Below are positions 23,808 to 36,800 of a DNA stretch of 64,000 bases, piece by piece; the stretch's first letter is position 1, and every line of letters begins with the position of its first letter. This stretch comes from Desmodesmus armatus (Eukaryota; Chlorophyta; Chlorophyceae; Sphaeropleales; Scenedesmaceae): assembly GCA_007449985.2 (NCBI GenBank), contig VIIQ02000029.1, positions 212,001-276,000 on the forward strand. The letters are read 5' to 3'. Under the pieces are notes generated by a model that saw nothing but the letters and a program-made list of their open reading frames with translations, was not told where the DNA came from and did no database searches. The position numbers and the translations under genes are program-made.

Positions 23808-25697
23808 ATGCGGACTTCAAAACGCTTCTCCCGGCTACGTATTGCATGCAGCCTGTTTCTATACTCTGTCTTATGCTCCGTCTGTTTATCTCTACCTCTG
23901 GATGACACGTACGTCGCCCTGCGATGTGAGGGGTACTGCAGACAGCAGTGCAGGTGGTGTGTAACAGCCTGTCTGCTGTGTGCTGCTGCAGGCATCGCAA
24001 CGGCCTCTGGGAAGACGAGCATTCCCACCTCGAAAGCTCAGGTGTGCTAGCAGAGGTGGTTGCCAGCCCCCCATTGTTCTGGCAGACAGCAGCAGCAGCT
24101 GCATCAACCACCTACCCGACTGGCATGGTGCTGCAGTGAAGCAGCAGATACTAGCAAGGCGATGGTCGGGGAATCTGCAGCTTCTTGCTTGCTTTTGCAA
24201 ACCACCTAAAGCCAGTGGTTGCCACAGTGGTGTGGCAGGCAGTGTGACAGCCTGTGCAGCTGTACCGCTTGTACCACAGCGTCCCATGGTAGAACTCACC
24301 ATGGGCGAACCAATCTTCTGCCTTCTACGTTCACCCTTGCCGGCCCTTTTTTCAACTCGCTTTGCAGTGTACACCGCCCATGGCAGCAGCAGCACCCAGC
24401 CCTCCATCCGTGAGGCAGCAGTGTACTTGGAGATCAACCAGCACATTGAGGCCCCAGAGCTCAGCAGCCCACCTCGTATGCCGCAGTGCCTCAGCAGCCG
24501 CAAGGTGTCCAAAGCACTCACAGCAGCTATCAACACAAAGTATTCTGCGCAGCTGAAGATGAATGCGTCTGTGGACACAACCTACATCCAGGTAGGTACA
24601 GGGCTAGGGCGTACCATCAAATTGAGGCGGAAGGGTTTAGCTTGTGTGGACAACATGGGGGCCGGCAGAAGGGGGGGTTTAGGCGGAAGGTTTTGGCAAA
24701 AGCCAGCCACAGCCGGCACAATGACTGTTCCACCAACATGGCTCTGGCAGTAACTGTGCTAGAAGGGGGGGGGGGGATGCCGATGGGTGGATGCGAGCAG
24801 CTGCGGCACAGAGGGTAGCCATGTGATGCTCAAAGTAGAGCTCTCCCTCGTCTGTCAGACTCTCAGAGACGGCTCATCCCTTCTATAACGGCTGTTGTGG
24901 GATCCAGCAGCAGCCAATGCAATCAGTCAGGCGTAAGCATGTTCTGCTGCATCTCATGTATTCCTCCTTGACGTCATGCCTAGCACATGAGTCCTGGGAC
25001 ATATTATGACCCCTGGCGCCTGGTCACCTTGTGCATGCAGGACATGCGGCAATGTGACTACAGCAGCTTTATTACCTACGCAGGGCCAGAGGAGGTCAGG
25101 ACTGAGCTAGTGGACGCTGCTAACACAAACAAGCTGTGTGACTTACTCCCAACGTGAGTGGTTTCTGTTCTGTGACTGTTTTGGTCCAGTACAGGCAAGT
25201 AGAGGGGTTTCAGAAGGTCACAACCAGGTTCACAACCCATGCTTATGGTTTACAACCTTAACAATTTACCAAGCTGCTGTATAAGCAGAAGAACACGCAT
25301 GTTGGCGTTGCTGTTTGTTAGCCTGGCATTGCCCCTTGAGCCGTGTCCTTGCAGCCACCGTTGAGCGCTGCTTGCTAATCAAACAGACTCTGACGGCTTC
25401 AGTCAGGTGTGGAGACCATAAGGGCGCTGCTTACACGCCTGTTTGTGGATGCAAATGCGCAGGTACTGTGAAACACTGAACTTGGTCCCTGCCCCTAAGC
25501 CTACTTCCGCAGCCGCTGAAGCCAAGTCTGCAAGCAGTAGCAGCAGCAGCACAGGCAGCACTACCACCAGCAGCAGCAGCAGCAGCCCTTCCAGCACAGT
25601 AGGCACAGCCAGCACACCCGCCGCCACCAAAACCAGCTCCCCTTCCAGCAGCACAAGCAGCAGCAGTAGCAGCAGCGCAAGCAGCAGCAGCAGCCGT

Positions 25698-25728
<31 letters not shown>

Positions 25729-28700
25729 CAAGCAGTAGCCAGTCAGAACTGGGTAGCATCTCTACACAGCCGATTGACACCCCGCTTCGCCGCAGCATCC
25801 AGCGCCGCAGCAGCGTTGCGGCCAAGGACCCCTTCATCCTGCAGAGCAGCAGCGGCACCACAAACCCAGAGCTACCTCCTGTCCTTGACTTCAAGTGCGT
25901 AAAGCACAACTTCACGCAAGTCCTAGACCACTTCCCTGAACAGCGGCAGGGGCGTGAGGATGGCGAGGGTGGGTACGGAAGGCTGCAGGGCGGCAGTGTG
26001 GAGCAACCGTGGGAGAGTCTGGAGGGTTTTTTGGGGTATGACCCGGAAGAGGTGCTTGCAAAGAGGCAGCAGAAGAGGCAGCAGGAGAGGGAGCTGGATA
26101 GGAAGAGGACTTTTGAGCAGGTGTACTGGGTGTGTGATGCGGCTTGGCCAAAGGACAAGTCAGCGCAGGTGGGTCCGAAGATATGACTAGGTGGTATTGT
26201 TGTTGAACCTGCGAGACTGGTTTGCTCCGGCGTCTACTTGCTGTGGTGTCTTACTGGCAAGGAGCAACCAGCACGTTTAAAGGTTGGGTCAGCTACGAGT
26301 GCTCGCCATCTGACCTACGCACATCCTTGGTTTGCAGCATGGCAAACACAGCAGGCCCTAATGGTATGTGTGCGCTTGCTGTGCTGCTGCTTCCTCGCAC
26401 ACTGCTGGTTTGTCCCATGTTGCAGGCGGACTCTTGCAACGTCATTGTCTTTCTGGGCAATGAGTCACCGCTGGGCGTTCCCAAGCAGCCCATTGTGTTT
26501 GAAAATGCAAGGCGGCTGGATGCCCTGGTGGTGCTAGTGGAGCACCGCTACTATGGTAAGTGTGGCTGCCTTTGGCCTCTGCGTGTACATGATGTGCTGT
26601 GCTGTGCTGTGCCGTGCTGTGGTAGGTTCGATACTACTTCATGCACTGCCAAAATCAGGTCGGCGGGCCGACAAACAGCATCTGCACAGCTGTCCCCAGC
26701 TGTTATGGTTGTGGGTGGTGTGTTGGTGTAGGCAGTGCTGCAAATCTTTGCTTGAACAGCTGCGTGCACTCCAAGTGCTCGCAGCTGTTCAAGCAAAGAG
26801 TTGCAGCACTGGACACACCAACACACCGGGGCCACATGGGCTTCTTGCACTGGCCCAGTGCAAGAAGCCCATGTGACCCTGTTACACAATGCTGTACTGT
26901 TTTGTGCTGCACCTTACTGTACTGCAGTGTACATTGTACTGGTTGGTACTGCAGTGGTTGCTGTACTGTGCTGCACTGTAGTGTCAGTGCATGACATACT
27001 GACCCGCCCCATGCGCTACTGCCCCAGGTGATAGCCTGCCCTATCCGGAGCACAAAGATGAAAGGATGGCAGCCGAGCGGTACAAGTGGCTCACCATTGA
27101 GCAGGCAAGTACCCCACTCTTTTTTTGAGAGGCACAGGGGGCCGTACCCCCACCGGCTGGTCCCACACACAACAGCGAGGCAGAGCCTCACACCGATGAG
27201 GGACGCCCAACACCCCTCGGCCTACCTCAGTGCACCACTCGGCCTACCTTGGCCAGTTGTGACAGGAGTGTTCGCGTCTCTCAGGCCCTTGGGCAAGCCT
27301 GCAAGGGTATCCGGCTATTTGCAGCAACAAGCCATGGGCGCACTCAGGTGGCTTAACCGATGCAAGCATTGGTCTCACACGGATCACAACCTGTTGCTGG
27401 CCTGGTGTGGGCTTGGCAAAGCACTCATTGCAAGGACCTGTCTGTGGATGTGTGTGGATTCTGCGTGTGGGTTTGTTTTTGCAGGTGATCGAAGACACTG
27501 CCACTGTAGTGCAGCATGTGCGCAAGGAGCGCGGCGTGCCACAGTCAGTGCCTAACATTGTCATTGGAGGAAGCTATGGTGAGCAGCACAGCACAGTATG
27601 CAGAACAACCGTGTACATGGCATTGAGCTGTGTCATGGGCGGCCATTTCCATCTCCCTGCAGAACCCCAACGCCAGCCAACAGTTGTGCATTTCTGCCTG
27701 AACAAGACACCAAGTTGTGGTGATGCCGTTTGGCCATGTCATGGCCAATCGTTGCCTGCACACAGCATGGTGGTGCTTTGTTGTACCCCGTCTCATCAGT
27801 CAGCTGCATTTCCTTGAATGCATAGTAAAGCTGTTCCATCAGGCATACTCCCACTCTCACAGAGGCTCTTGTGTTGTGTGTACCTGTGTGTGACCGCTAG
27901 GTGGGATGATTGCCAGTTATCACCGAGTGCTGAGGCCTGACGTGTTTGATGCCGCCGTGGCTGCCTCAGCACCCATCTACTACATAGGTAAGGTAGTGCT
28001 GCCTTGTATCCAAAATGGCTGGCATCTGGTGTAGGTGGTGCAAACCACCGATGGGGGTCGGGGTATATCCCCACCTTAGTGCTTCGGCCGACTCAACCCT
28101 GGTAGGCAATACCATTGATGTGTGGCGGTCGTGTCTACGTGCAACATTTTCTCTCCCCCCCCCCCCCAAAAAAAATAGGTAAGGTGCCCTGCAAGTGGTG
28201 CGATGATGTCAGCAGCCAGCTTGTCCGTCAACATGGCCAGTTGTATGCACATTTTGGTGGGCAATGGTTGTTCCACCCGTGAGTGTCTGCCATGTGCAGC
28301 CTTCTGTGCTGCTGGCGTGGATCGAAGATGATGCAATTCTGTTTGCTATGGATAATCACACAGTGGGGATCTGCTGCGTTGCTGTCTGCTGCTGCAGTGG
28401 AGACCAAGATGTGGCGCCAGACCTCCAACCGCTACCATCAATTCATTGAGGATGCCGCCAACATTATGTCGGGCTCCCTTCACTGCAGCGACACAGTCAG
28501 GGAGGCACTGGAAGAGTGAGTTGATTAGTCATTCTGTGCACATCCCTGTCCTTTAATTCTTGCTGTGACTGTCACATCTGCCTGCCAACCTGTGCTTTTT
28601 GACCCGTTACTCAATGTGAACTGATCTGAGCTATATCTGGATTTGGCACATCCCGCTGCAGATGTGTCTGCTGGTGCAACAGCAAATGCAGCCCAAGTCA

Positions 28701-30591
28701 GGCTCAGTCTTTAGGCATGTAGCTTGCTCCAGCACTGCACTGTCTCCGCCTGGGTCCATTACTCGGGCCCACAACGTATGTGGCTGTCATTTTGTGTGAT
28801 GTGTGCAGGCTGCTGCATCTCGGTGAGACAAAAACAGGGCGTGAGGAGATTGCGCAGACTATGAACCTTTGTGGCAGTGGAGAGACAGCTCTGCTTGATC
28901 AGCAATATGTGCTGGGGCTACAGGACGACATCATTGGGACATTTCAAGGGTTGGCACAGGTAGGCTCATGACTTCAAAGGCACTCATGTCTCATGTCGCA
29001 TTTCTCCTCTTGCTGGGCATTTTGAATGATAACTTGTCATTCAACAGACGGCAACAGACAAACGACAGATGGTGTGCATTCTCCTGTTTGCAATGACACG
29101 TGTATCTCGTTGGGCTGTCCAGCAGTAGACAGATAGCAGCAAGCAGGATTACCGAATCTTATGGCATAAGATGAACAGCTGCAGCACCGGTGCACGCATT
29201 GGACAATGGAAAGCTCTCCTGCAGCCGCCATATTACAGCTACTTCAGCAGCAATATTGATGCAGCAGGTTGCAACTGCTTCTGCATGTCACCCTGTTCTG
29301 CCTAGCCCGTGTGATAGCTCCTATTGCCCCTGGCTCCCTTCAGGTGCCCGGCGTTGCCGTGCCTGATACTGTATTACAGGCTACAGGTACTACAGGTGCT
29401 CCTGTTACTGTTACATGTACTGCTACATGCTTCAGGTTGAGCCTAAACACTCCACAGGGAGCCGATGAGGCTCATGCGGCCTCAGCATCATACTACAGGC
29501 AGGCTGCAACTGTGATTGTTATGTAACTGTTATGACCCTGCAGGTCAATAACCAGCCGCCAGTTTTGGGTGAGATGGCCATTGGCTGCGCTGCCATCAAC
29601 AACGCCACCAAAGCAGGGAAGAAGCCACTTGCTGCAGTTGCTGCCATGTACTCATACTTCAGCAGTAATGGCAGCTCCAACTGGTGCTACAACTTCACCT
29701 ACAACCCCAAGTTCCCACTTCTGCCGGACTCGCCCACCGGCTACAACAGCTATACTTACCAGGTATGAGTTGCCCCTGTTCTGTTTACACGTTTGTTCTG
29801 TTGCCGTGTGTAACAGAACAAACCCCAGTTACTGTTCTTCTATGTGTGCTGGAAAAAAAGATTGCATTTATTTTTTTGGTTTGCATATATTGGTGGTTGC
29901 AAGAGTCACTCTCACGGGCCGTCAGAAGTGTTGTGTACTGGACTCATGCCTGCCAGTGGGTGGCCCTGTGGAGTGAGATACAGCTTCAAGCCAAGCTGAA
30001 GCTGCTTCAGCCCTCAAGCGTGCAACCCTACAGCCGTCCTTAGCGGTCTGTAGGTCATTCCAGGGTGGCTCTTGCGGGTTGACCTCTTTCCCCCGAAGAC
30101 ATGCTATCTTACAAGCTGCGTTGTGTCTTCTGCTTTCAGTGCTGCACGCAAGGTACGGTGTACAGTAGCCTACTGCCGGCACAGCCGTCACCTGGCACCA
30201 TGAACCCTGATAGTATCCCCGTGCCTGTGAGGAAGGTTGAAGACAACTGCAGGTAAGCTATTTGTCATTGGGGACAGCAGGCGCAAAGCAAAACATGTCC
30301 CCAGTAACTGGGTGGATAGCAGCAGGCACACACATAGTGTCAAGTGTCTTACACACACAGAGAACGTTGCCTCAGTAATTCTGCCTGGCAGTTGACAGCA
30401 TGCCCTACAGTTTGAGCTGCGCAGCGCGACATGTACACCGTGCAACAACACACTGCATCAAACTGTGGTCAACATGCATCACAACAACGCCCCAGCTGCA
30501 AGGGCTCACCATCAGTGTACCTAGCGCAAGGCCCTAGCACGGTCCACAAGCACCCACTGTTAATGTTGTTCCTGCCGCCTGCTGCTGCTGC

Positions 30592-30651
<60 letters not shown>

Positions 30652-31077
30652 GCCCCTGGATCTTGTGACAGGAACATTTTTGGCAAGCACGTTCCAGAAA
30701 TACATGGCCCAGGCTTCGCCCGGCACATCATGCCATTGCTCAAGGAGTACGGCAACGTGGTCTTTACTAACGGCGACTTAGATGGCTGGGCCGGAGGCAG
30801 CCTTGGGCTTCTACCCATTGGACAGGACAGGCCGCAAGTTGTTGAAGATGCATACTTGCACGAGTTTGGCGACTTCAACGCTAAGTATGGCGGCCTCACA
30901 AAGCGCAAATCGCGGGTGGCTTTTGTTGTGTACCGCAATGCTTCGCACTGCACGGACACACACACCAACACCTGGCGGACCCCTGGGGAGCCGGAAAAGT
31001 GGAAGAGGCAGCGTGCGCTGGCTATGAACTACGCAGTGGAGTTTGCACGCACAAGCAAGCGTGCCGAAAGCAGCTGA
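23808..31077 (+). CDS. Serine carboxypeptidase, family S28 (Pro-X carboxypeptidase-like), with N-terminal extension
   Basis: Model of 14 exons: 23808-23908, 23992-24041, 24368-24591, 24984-25153, 25463-26168, 26426-26555, 27028-27104, 27485-27578, 27901-27987, 28398-28515, 28809-28959, 29544-29762, 30140-30252, 30672-31077 (881 residues). An N-terminal signal sequence (RIACSLFLYSVLCSVCLSLP) points to the secretory pathway, vacuole or outside. Residues 34-190 are an unrecognised region with several Cys; 190-300 is a Ser-rich linker. The S28 part begins at FTQVLDHF (about 332), then VLVEHRYYG, GGSYGG with the likely nucleophile Ser516, NGDLDGW with Asp784 and NASHC with His839, the expected Ser/Asp/His order. 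The family removes residues after proline (PRCP, DPP2). At 881 residues it is far longer than the usual 450-550. Intron 7 has a GC donor (CAG/GCAAGT). Confidence 0.85.
25525..25745 (+). repeat. AGC-rich tract coding Ser linker
   Basis: Imperfect AGC/AGT repeats code a linker of mostly Ser with a few Thr, Ala and Pro, between the novel N-terminal region and the S28 domain. The 251-codon leucine-rich open frame on the opposite strand is its shadow. Confidence 0.85.
26717..26827 (+). repeat. Long intronic hairpin, about 48-54 bp stem
   Basis: Arms 26717-26764 and 26780-26827 are inverted repeats with 44 of 48 positions pairing. The 15-base spacer can extend the stem (GCACT/AGTGC), leaving a tiny loop. 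It lies inside intron 6 of the S28 gene in the transcribed orientation. The shape resembles the long near-perfect hairpins that yield small RNAs in Chlamydomonas; a recent inverted duplication or a foldback element is the alternative. Confidence 0.75.
26833..26875 (+). repeat. Perfect 21-bp intronic hairpin
   Basis: Arms 26833-26853 and 26855-26875 are exact inverted repeats of 21 bases (CACATGGGCTTCTTGCACTGG) around one base. It sits six bases after the longer hairpin in the same intron. Confidence 0.8.
28021..28177 (+). mobile_element. SINE-like repeat, copy B (S28-gene intron 9)
   Basis: Box A-like TGGTGTAGGTGG at about 28027 is followed by TGCAAACCACC, CCCCACCTTAGTG, CAACCCTGG (degenerate box B), GGCAATACCATTGATGTGTGG and ACATTTTCTC. 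A C-rich then A-rich tail ends it. It is closest to copy C and lies inside an intron in the same orientation as the host gene. Confidence 0.75.
30580..30649. repeat. (CTG)n microsatellite in the last S28 intron
   Basis: An almost pure CTG run of about 23 units with one CCG interruption near its start, in the intron between 30252 and 30672 and ending about 20 bases before the acceptor. Open frames giving poly-Gln, poly-Ala or poly-Leu here are artefacts of the repeat. Confidence 0.85.
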
Positions 31078-33870
31078 GAGTGAGGCTGCAGGCACAAACA
31101 AGCTTGCCAACAGTATAAGATGGTGTTATGTTTGGTGTTTGGACAGGTCTTGAATTGCAGTTCTGCGCTGCGCTCACAACAAAGCGTACCAACAATGTTG
31201 TTGCTGGAGTTTGCACATGCACGTGGGCCGGAGATAGTTGGGTTTTTTTGTATTGGGGATTGCCTTTCAGGGGACTGCTGTTCACGAACAAGCGCAGGGA
31301 CAGGCGTTGTGGGGTTAAGGGCGCTGCGCGTGCAAAGATGTGTGCTATCAGTGTGAGAGGGTGTCGGGTTTGTTGCTGATGTTGCCTTCCATTTGCCCAT
31401 TTGCTCTGTGTGCAGCACACATGCCGTGTGCCGCACAGGCTGCCGTACATGATTTCACCAGATTCATTGGTTGGCTTTCAGCTGCTTTATGCCAGCACTG
31501 GGCTGCTGTGCTGGCTGTCAGCACACATTTTGCAGAGGATTCATGTTGACCGGGAGAGTGGTAACCCCTTTCACTCATTTCCTGCTTGCTGTGCACGAAT
31601 GGCAATATGGTGTGACATGCATGCCAGGCAGATTGCGCTGAGTCGTGAAATGTGCAAGCTAGGGCATGTGCGGCTGCTAGTCTTTTGCGCAAAAGGCCAA
31701 GTAGCCACCGTTGTTGCTTCTGTCTTTGGTGGCCGTGCCTGCCACAGACGCTAGGTTGTAGGGGTTTGGGCTGTGTTTGCCGCTTGTTTTGTGTTCTGCA
31801 AGTTACTCAGGCCAGGTTGCCTCTAAGTTTGTGTAGATCCAGTTGGCCTGAGACCATCATGGCCATGATTGTTCCCTTTCCGGACTCGGGGGGGGGGGGC
31901 AAAAGTGTGGTAGAGTTGGCTCTGGTGACAGAGACAGAGATCCAGTTCCCCACCACGAGTTGCAGACGCTCGGCGATCAATTTGCTAGTGGGTAGGGCTT
32001 CAGCATGCAGTGTTGGCTTGGTGCCAGGGGCAGGTGTGAGATGTATGACCGTTGCAATTGCAGTCTGGCACCTGGTTGCGTTGTTGCAATTCATGCCCAG
32101 CAACAGCTGCTGCATGCAACCCATACCTTTGCAAGGTAGCATGCACGCACTGCCAGCGCATGCAAATACAGCATGCATGTGCATGCGCATGCGCATGGTT
32201 GATTCTGTGTGAGTGAGCCACGCCTTGTGCTTAGCTGTCGTCGACAGGTGGCCTGTAGTAGCACTGCACGGCTGCAGTCAAGTGCCGCCTGGTGATGATG
32301 GCTTTGGTGTTACATCCCTTGCATGGCTTGAAGCATCGTCCCACTGCTTGGATCCTGACTACTGCAACTGCTGGCATGCTGCACTGCTATCCGGGACTGT
32401 TGGGCTGCCATGTACAACTGTAACATGTTGTGCTGAATGCCAAGTTGTCTGCCTGTCAGCCAACCTTGCCCCGCCTATTTTGTGTCAAAATACCTAGTGT
32501 GCCCTGTGAGGCCCCCTCCCCACATCCGTCATGCAGCCATCATTACACCCCCACACCTGACCTGAGAGGCTGGGGTACGACAAGCTGAAGGCCCTATGGG
32601 CACCCTCATGAGCCCCAGGCTCGCCGGCTAATGCCGAGGTTGGGACCCTGTCCCCCCCCTTACTGTACTGTACTGTACTGTACTGTTACAGGTACAGTGT
32701 AGTGCAGTGCTGCCAGTGGCAGCCTGCTTCACCGACAGGCCGCCTGCACCAGTTTCTGTCACGCTTTGAGCCCTCAACGCTGAATGGCTGCTAAATCACC
32801 AAGAGGCGCATGCCAGTGCAGTCAACAGGCCTTGTCAGGATAAACACAACAAGCAGGTGGTGGTGGTTTGCATGCCTGCTGCAACTGTGGCAGCTTAATT
32901 GCGCGAGTGTCGGCGGCATGGTCGACCGCCGGCACTGGGGACTGCTGGGTACCCTGCTGCCAGCGCAACACCTTACCGCACCCACTTCCAGGAGGAATTG
33001 TGGAATTACCTCCCTTGACTATAGGGTCAACCCTGCTCGGTGTGTTGCCTTTGCAGGTGATGTCGGGTATCCTGCGTCATGCCTATTCCTGCTGCCGCTG
33101 ACACACAGCAGTGGTGCTCCGGCCGCTGACTGCTTTGAGGCGCAGCACACCTCAGCCATCACAGGAAGCAGCTTGTGGGGCGACTCAGTTCGACTATGTT
33201 GTCTGGCAGCACGGCCATGGCACGTCACATAGAGGTGGGTGATGGTATGGGCTGTGTGGGCATTGCGAGCAGGTGTGACGGTGGGCTGTGGTCACTTCCA
33301 GGTATGATGGCACCGCATGGAACCAGTGTGAATATTGGTTGTGCAAGCTTCTGTGCTGAGCCGCAATTTAGGTCATTCCATACAATGAACCATATGTTGA
33401 GAACCACGCTGTCCCCTGACAAGTTTCTCTTCACTGCTTGTTCCAGTTGTGTTCCAAGGTTGGCGCACGTGTCGGAGATTCGTTGACTTCGTCCACTGCA
33501 AGCTTTATCATGTCCAAAGCCACGACCGCGAGGGTTTACGCTCCCAACACAGCAACGTGGAACCAGGTCAAAGACCCATATTGTGTGTCAGGGGAGATCG
33601 GTACGGAAAGCCACTCAGGGTGGTTTGTCAACGTATGCGAGGTGTGTATGTTTGCTGGTTGAGCGTCATTGTGGGCTGATGTGCCTCTACAATCTCACTT
33701 TGCTGTTTCGGAGTTGGGCAGGCAGGCATTAAGGGCCGTCAGGAAGGCGCCATCACACAGTAGCAGTCGTATCTGAAAGCCTTGCGTTGTTTGCGCACCG
33801 TGTCAGCTGGTTCCGGGATTATATTTGTGCTGCGTTGTCCAATCAGATGCTGTGACACCCTCCTGCAGCC
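31078..33870. other. Intergenic region between S28 and bZIP genes
   Basis: The left part (to about 32200) is GT-rich on the plus strand, as expected of a 3' UTR. A (TACTG)5 run lies at 32661-32685. Open frames of 100-190 codons (31652, 32810) have no recognisable domain and overlap others on the opposite strand. The right end must contain the bZIP promoter and 5' UTR. Confidence 0.45.
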
Positions 33871-36800
33871 ATGACGAGCTGCATGCTGGACGAGGAAGGC
33901 AGCTATAGTGGCGACGATGAAGATTACGGCTTGGATGGTCTTGATGGCAGCAGCCAGCACAGTCAGGACTGGCAGGAGCAGCAGCAGCTGTACGACCTTG
34001 TGCAGCTGCCAGCAGGGGCAGCAGGCCAGGGCGGGCCAGGGGGCCAACCTGCTGACAGCCAGCAGCAGTCTACCAGCTCAGGACGTCGGGGCAAGCGGAA
34101 AGGGGCTTACACTGAAGAAGAGCGGCGCTATCGCAGGCGGTTGGCCAACAGGTGTGTGCAGACCCCACCCAACACGATCATTCTCCATGTCTGTGTGCTG
34201 GATAGCGTTCTGCGGTTCTTGGTGGTAGGCATATTTCGTGCCGCTTTTTCGTTGTGTTGTGGGTGACATGCACGTACGGGAATGTATGAGTCACTGACCC
34301 TGCAGCTCCCCCGCAGTGGCAGTTCAAGGGGGTCATCTTCCAACTGCAGCAGATGCTGCATCATGCCATGCTGCTCCTACCAGAGTTTGGTGTAGTATCT
34401 TAATCACTGATTCACCTGCCTGCAGCAACTCTACCATGGCTGTAATCCTGTTGAGGCCCTCTTTGTCAGGTTTGATCAGCGGTTGCATGTGCAGGCTCAC
34501 GACCATCCCGAAACCCGCTCCCTCCTCCCCAGTTGACAGTCTCAAGTCAAAGGATCACGACACCTGCAAAGTTAGTACAAAGGGTGGATAGCAACTCTGT
34601 TCGAACCACCTGTCATCCTGGCCGCACCACAGTGCAACACTGCCTCCTGCTGTCACGCCTCTGCTGCTTGTACTGCCACACCATCCCTACTACTGCCTTC
34701 CTGCAGGGAGTCAGCACGCCGCATGCGAGCCAACGCCACCAGGAGGTCAAACACCTAGAGGTCTAGAGGATTACGCCCTCCTGGTAAAACAAACAATAAA
34801 ACCCCTAGAGGTCACTGTCAACAAGCTGCAGGACAAGAACCTGCTGTCTGACTTCTGCTGCTTCTACTGCCACACCATCCCTACCACTGCTGTCCTGCAG
34901 GGAGTCAGCACGCCGCATGCGTGCCAAACGCAACCAGGAAGTCAAACACCTGGAGGTCACGGTCAACAAGCTGCAGGACAAGAACCAGCGGCTGGAGGAG
35001 CAGAACAAGGAGTATGCCAAGTCGCTGCAGCAGCTGCAGGAGGAGATGCGCAGCTTACGGACACAGCTGCAGGGCAACATGGCATCCCTGTCGCAGCAGC
35101 AGCAACAGCAACAGAGCAGCAGCGAGGTGCACCAGGTGTGTCAATACCTACAGCAGTGGGCAGCAGTGCTGGGAGGGGGCGGTCATGTGCGCGTAGGCTG
35201 TTGGGTCTTGGCATGTCGGCAGCAGCAGCAAGCCACTGTACTACACAGTGACTGGCGCTGCAGCCAGGCTCTATGGTGCTGGCCGCTGAGAGGCCTATGC
35301 TGGTGCCCTGCTGGCTGGCATGTCACATGACTGGCAGCTGGCTGCTGGTTGGAAGTTGCACACTTCACAAAAGGCAGCTGCTGCAGAGACATACACCTAC
35401 TCTGGATCTTTGCGTGTGTTTTGTCATCAAGCATGTGTCCAAAAAGCAAGTAACAGCACTTAACTAGCTGGGTACTGTGCTACTGCCGTCCTGAGCACGT
35501 TGTGCTGGCTATGGTACCTCTACCTCATTCCACTGAGCTCCCGTGTGCCTTGTTGTTGCTGCTGCTGCTGTGCTGTGCAGGTGCTGAGTTGCGGCACTGC
35601 CATGAACCCACAGCAGCAGCAGATGCTTCTGAATAGCGGCAGCAGCCAGCCCGCTGGTCTGTGCTTTGCTGGCCATCTGTCATTCGCTGGCAACCTCAGC
35701 AGCCTGCCTGCAGCAGCAGCAGCAGATGCACAGCTGTTGACTGCTGGTAAGCACGCTGCTGCAGGGACAGCAGCAATGGCAGGAGCGGGGCCGTCGTCTT
35801 CACAGCAGCAGCAGCAGCAGCAGCTGCCGGGGCCAGAGAGCAAGGTGTTGATACAGCAGCAGGTGTGGCAGCAGCTGCAGGGGTCTGTGCAGCAGCCGCA
35901 GCCGCAGCAGCAGCAGTGGCAGCAGCAACATGCAGTGCAGCAAGACAGGATGCTGCTGCATAACCTTGGCAGCTTCACGGAGTCCACAGCAGCGGCAGCA
36001 GCCGCACCGGTTGATGAGGCAGCCAAGGCTCAAGACTTGTCCAGTCGGCTGCAGCAGCAGGCTGAAGCAGTTGCACCAGCAGCAACACAAGCTGCGGATG
36101 CTTTGCCAGGGGTTGCAGGTGCTGGCCATGTGCAGCGCCTGCAGAGTGGCCTGCTGCAACAGCAGCACCCCAGTGCCCAGCAGCAACAGCAGCAGCAGGG
36201 CTTGGCGGCAGAGGCTGTGCCAACTTCCACAGCAGCAGCAGCAGCAGCAGCACCTGGTCAGGAGCCGCAGCTGGGCCCGGGTGCTATCTTTCCTCTATGT
36301 GCAGAGGAGCTGCTAAACGAGCTGCTATTGTCTGTGCTGCCAGTGGAGCAGCAGCCTCAACAGCAGCAGCAGCAGCAGCACGGTGCCCCCCCTGCTCTTG
36401 ACAGCCCTGCAGCATCCAGGCAGTTCTCCCATGGTGCTGGTGGTGCTGCTGAGGATAGGCTGGCTCGCGCTCAGCTGCAGTCGCAGCAGCAGCAGCAGCC
36501 GGCTGACCAGCTGGGCCTGGCAGTGCAGGAGCATTCACCGCAGCCGCTGCAGGCAATACAGCAGCAGCAGCAGCCAGCTGTCACGCTCAGGGCAGGCTTC
36601 AAGCGCTGGACCCCTCCAGCCGGGCTGCCAGCCCAGCAGCAGCAGCAGCAGCAGCAGCAGTTGCCTTCAACAGCGATAGCAGCAGCAGCGGCAGCAGCGG
36701 CAGGTGGCCCAGACCCCTTGGCTGCTGCTGCGGCTTCCATGCTGGCTGCTCGTGGCAGGGCTTTCACGGCAGGGTACAACCTAGACCCTGTGAGCCTCTG

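Noticed and set aside
25403..26158. 251-codon leucine-rich minus-strand open frame that looks like a membrane protein
   Set aside because: The leucine run is the complement of the AGC tract coding the Ser linker of the S28 gene, whose exon is supported by FTQVLDHF homology and splice phases.
26222..26731. Extra S28 exon at about 26338 (CATGGCAAACACAGC)
   Set aside because: It has splice-like ends, but in the phase required after exon 5 it introduces a stop. Joining exon 5 directly to 26426 keeps the S28 alignment.
32807..33232. 140-codon frame at 32810 as a gene
   Set aside because: No domain, no clear upstream signals, and overlapping frames of similar length; insufficient support.
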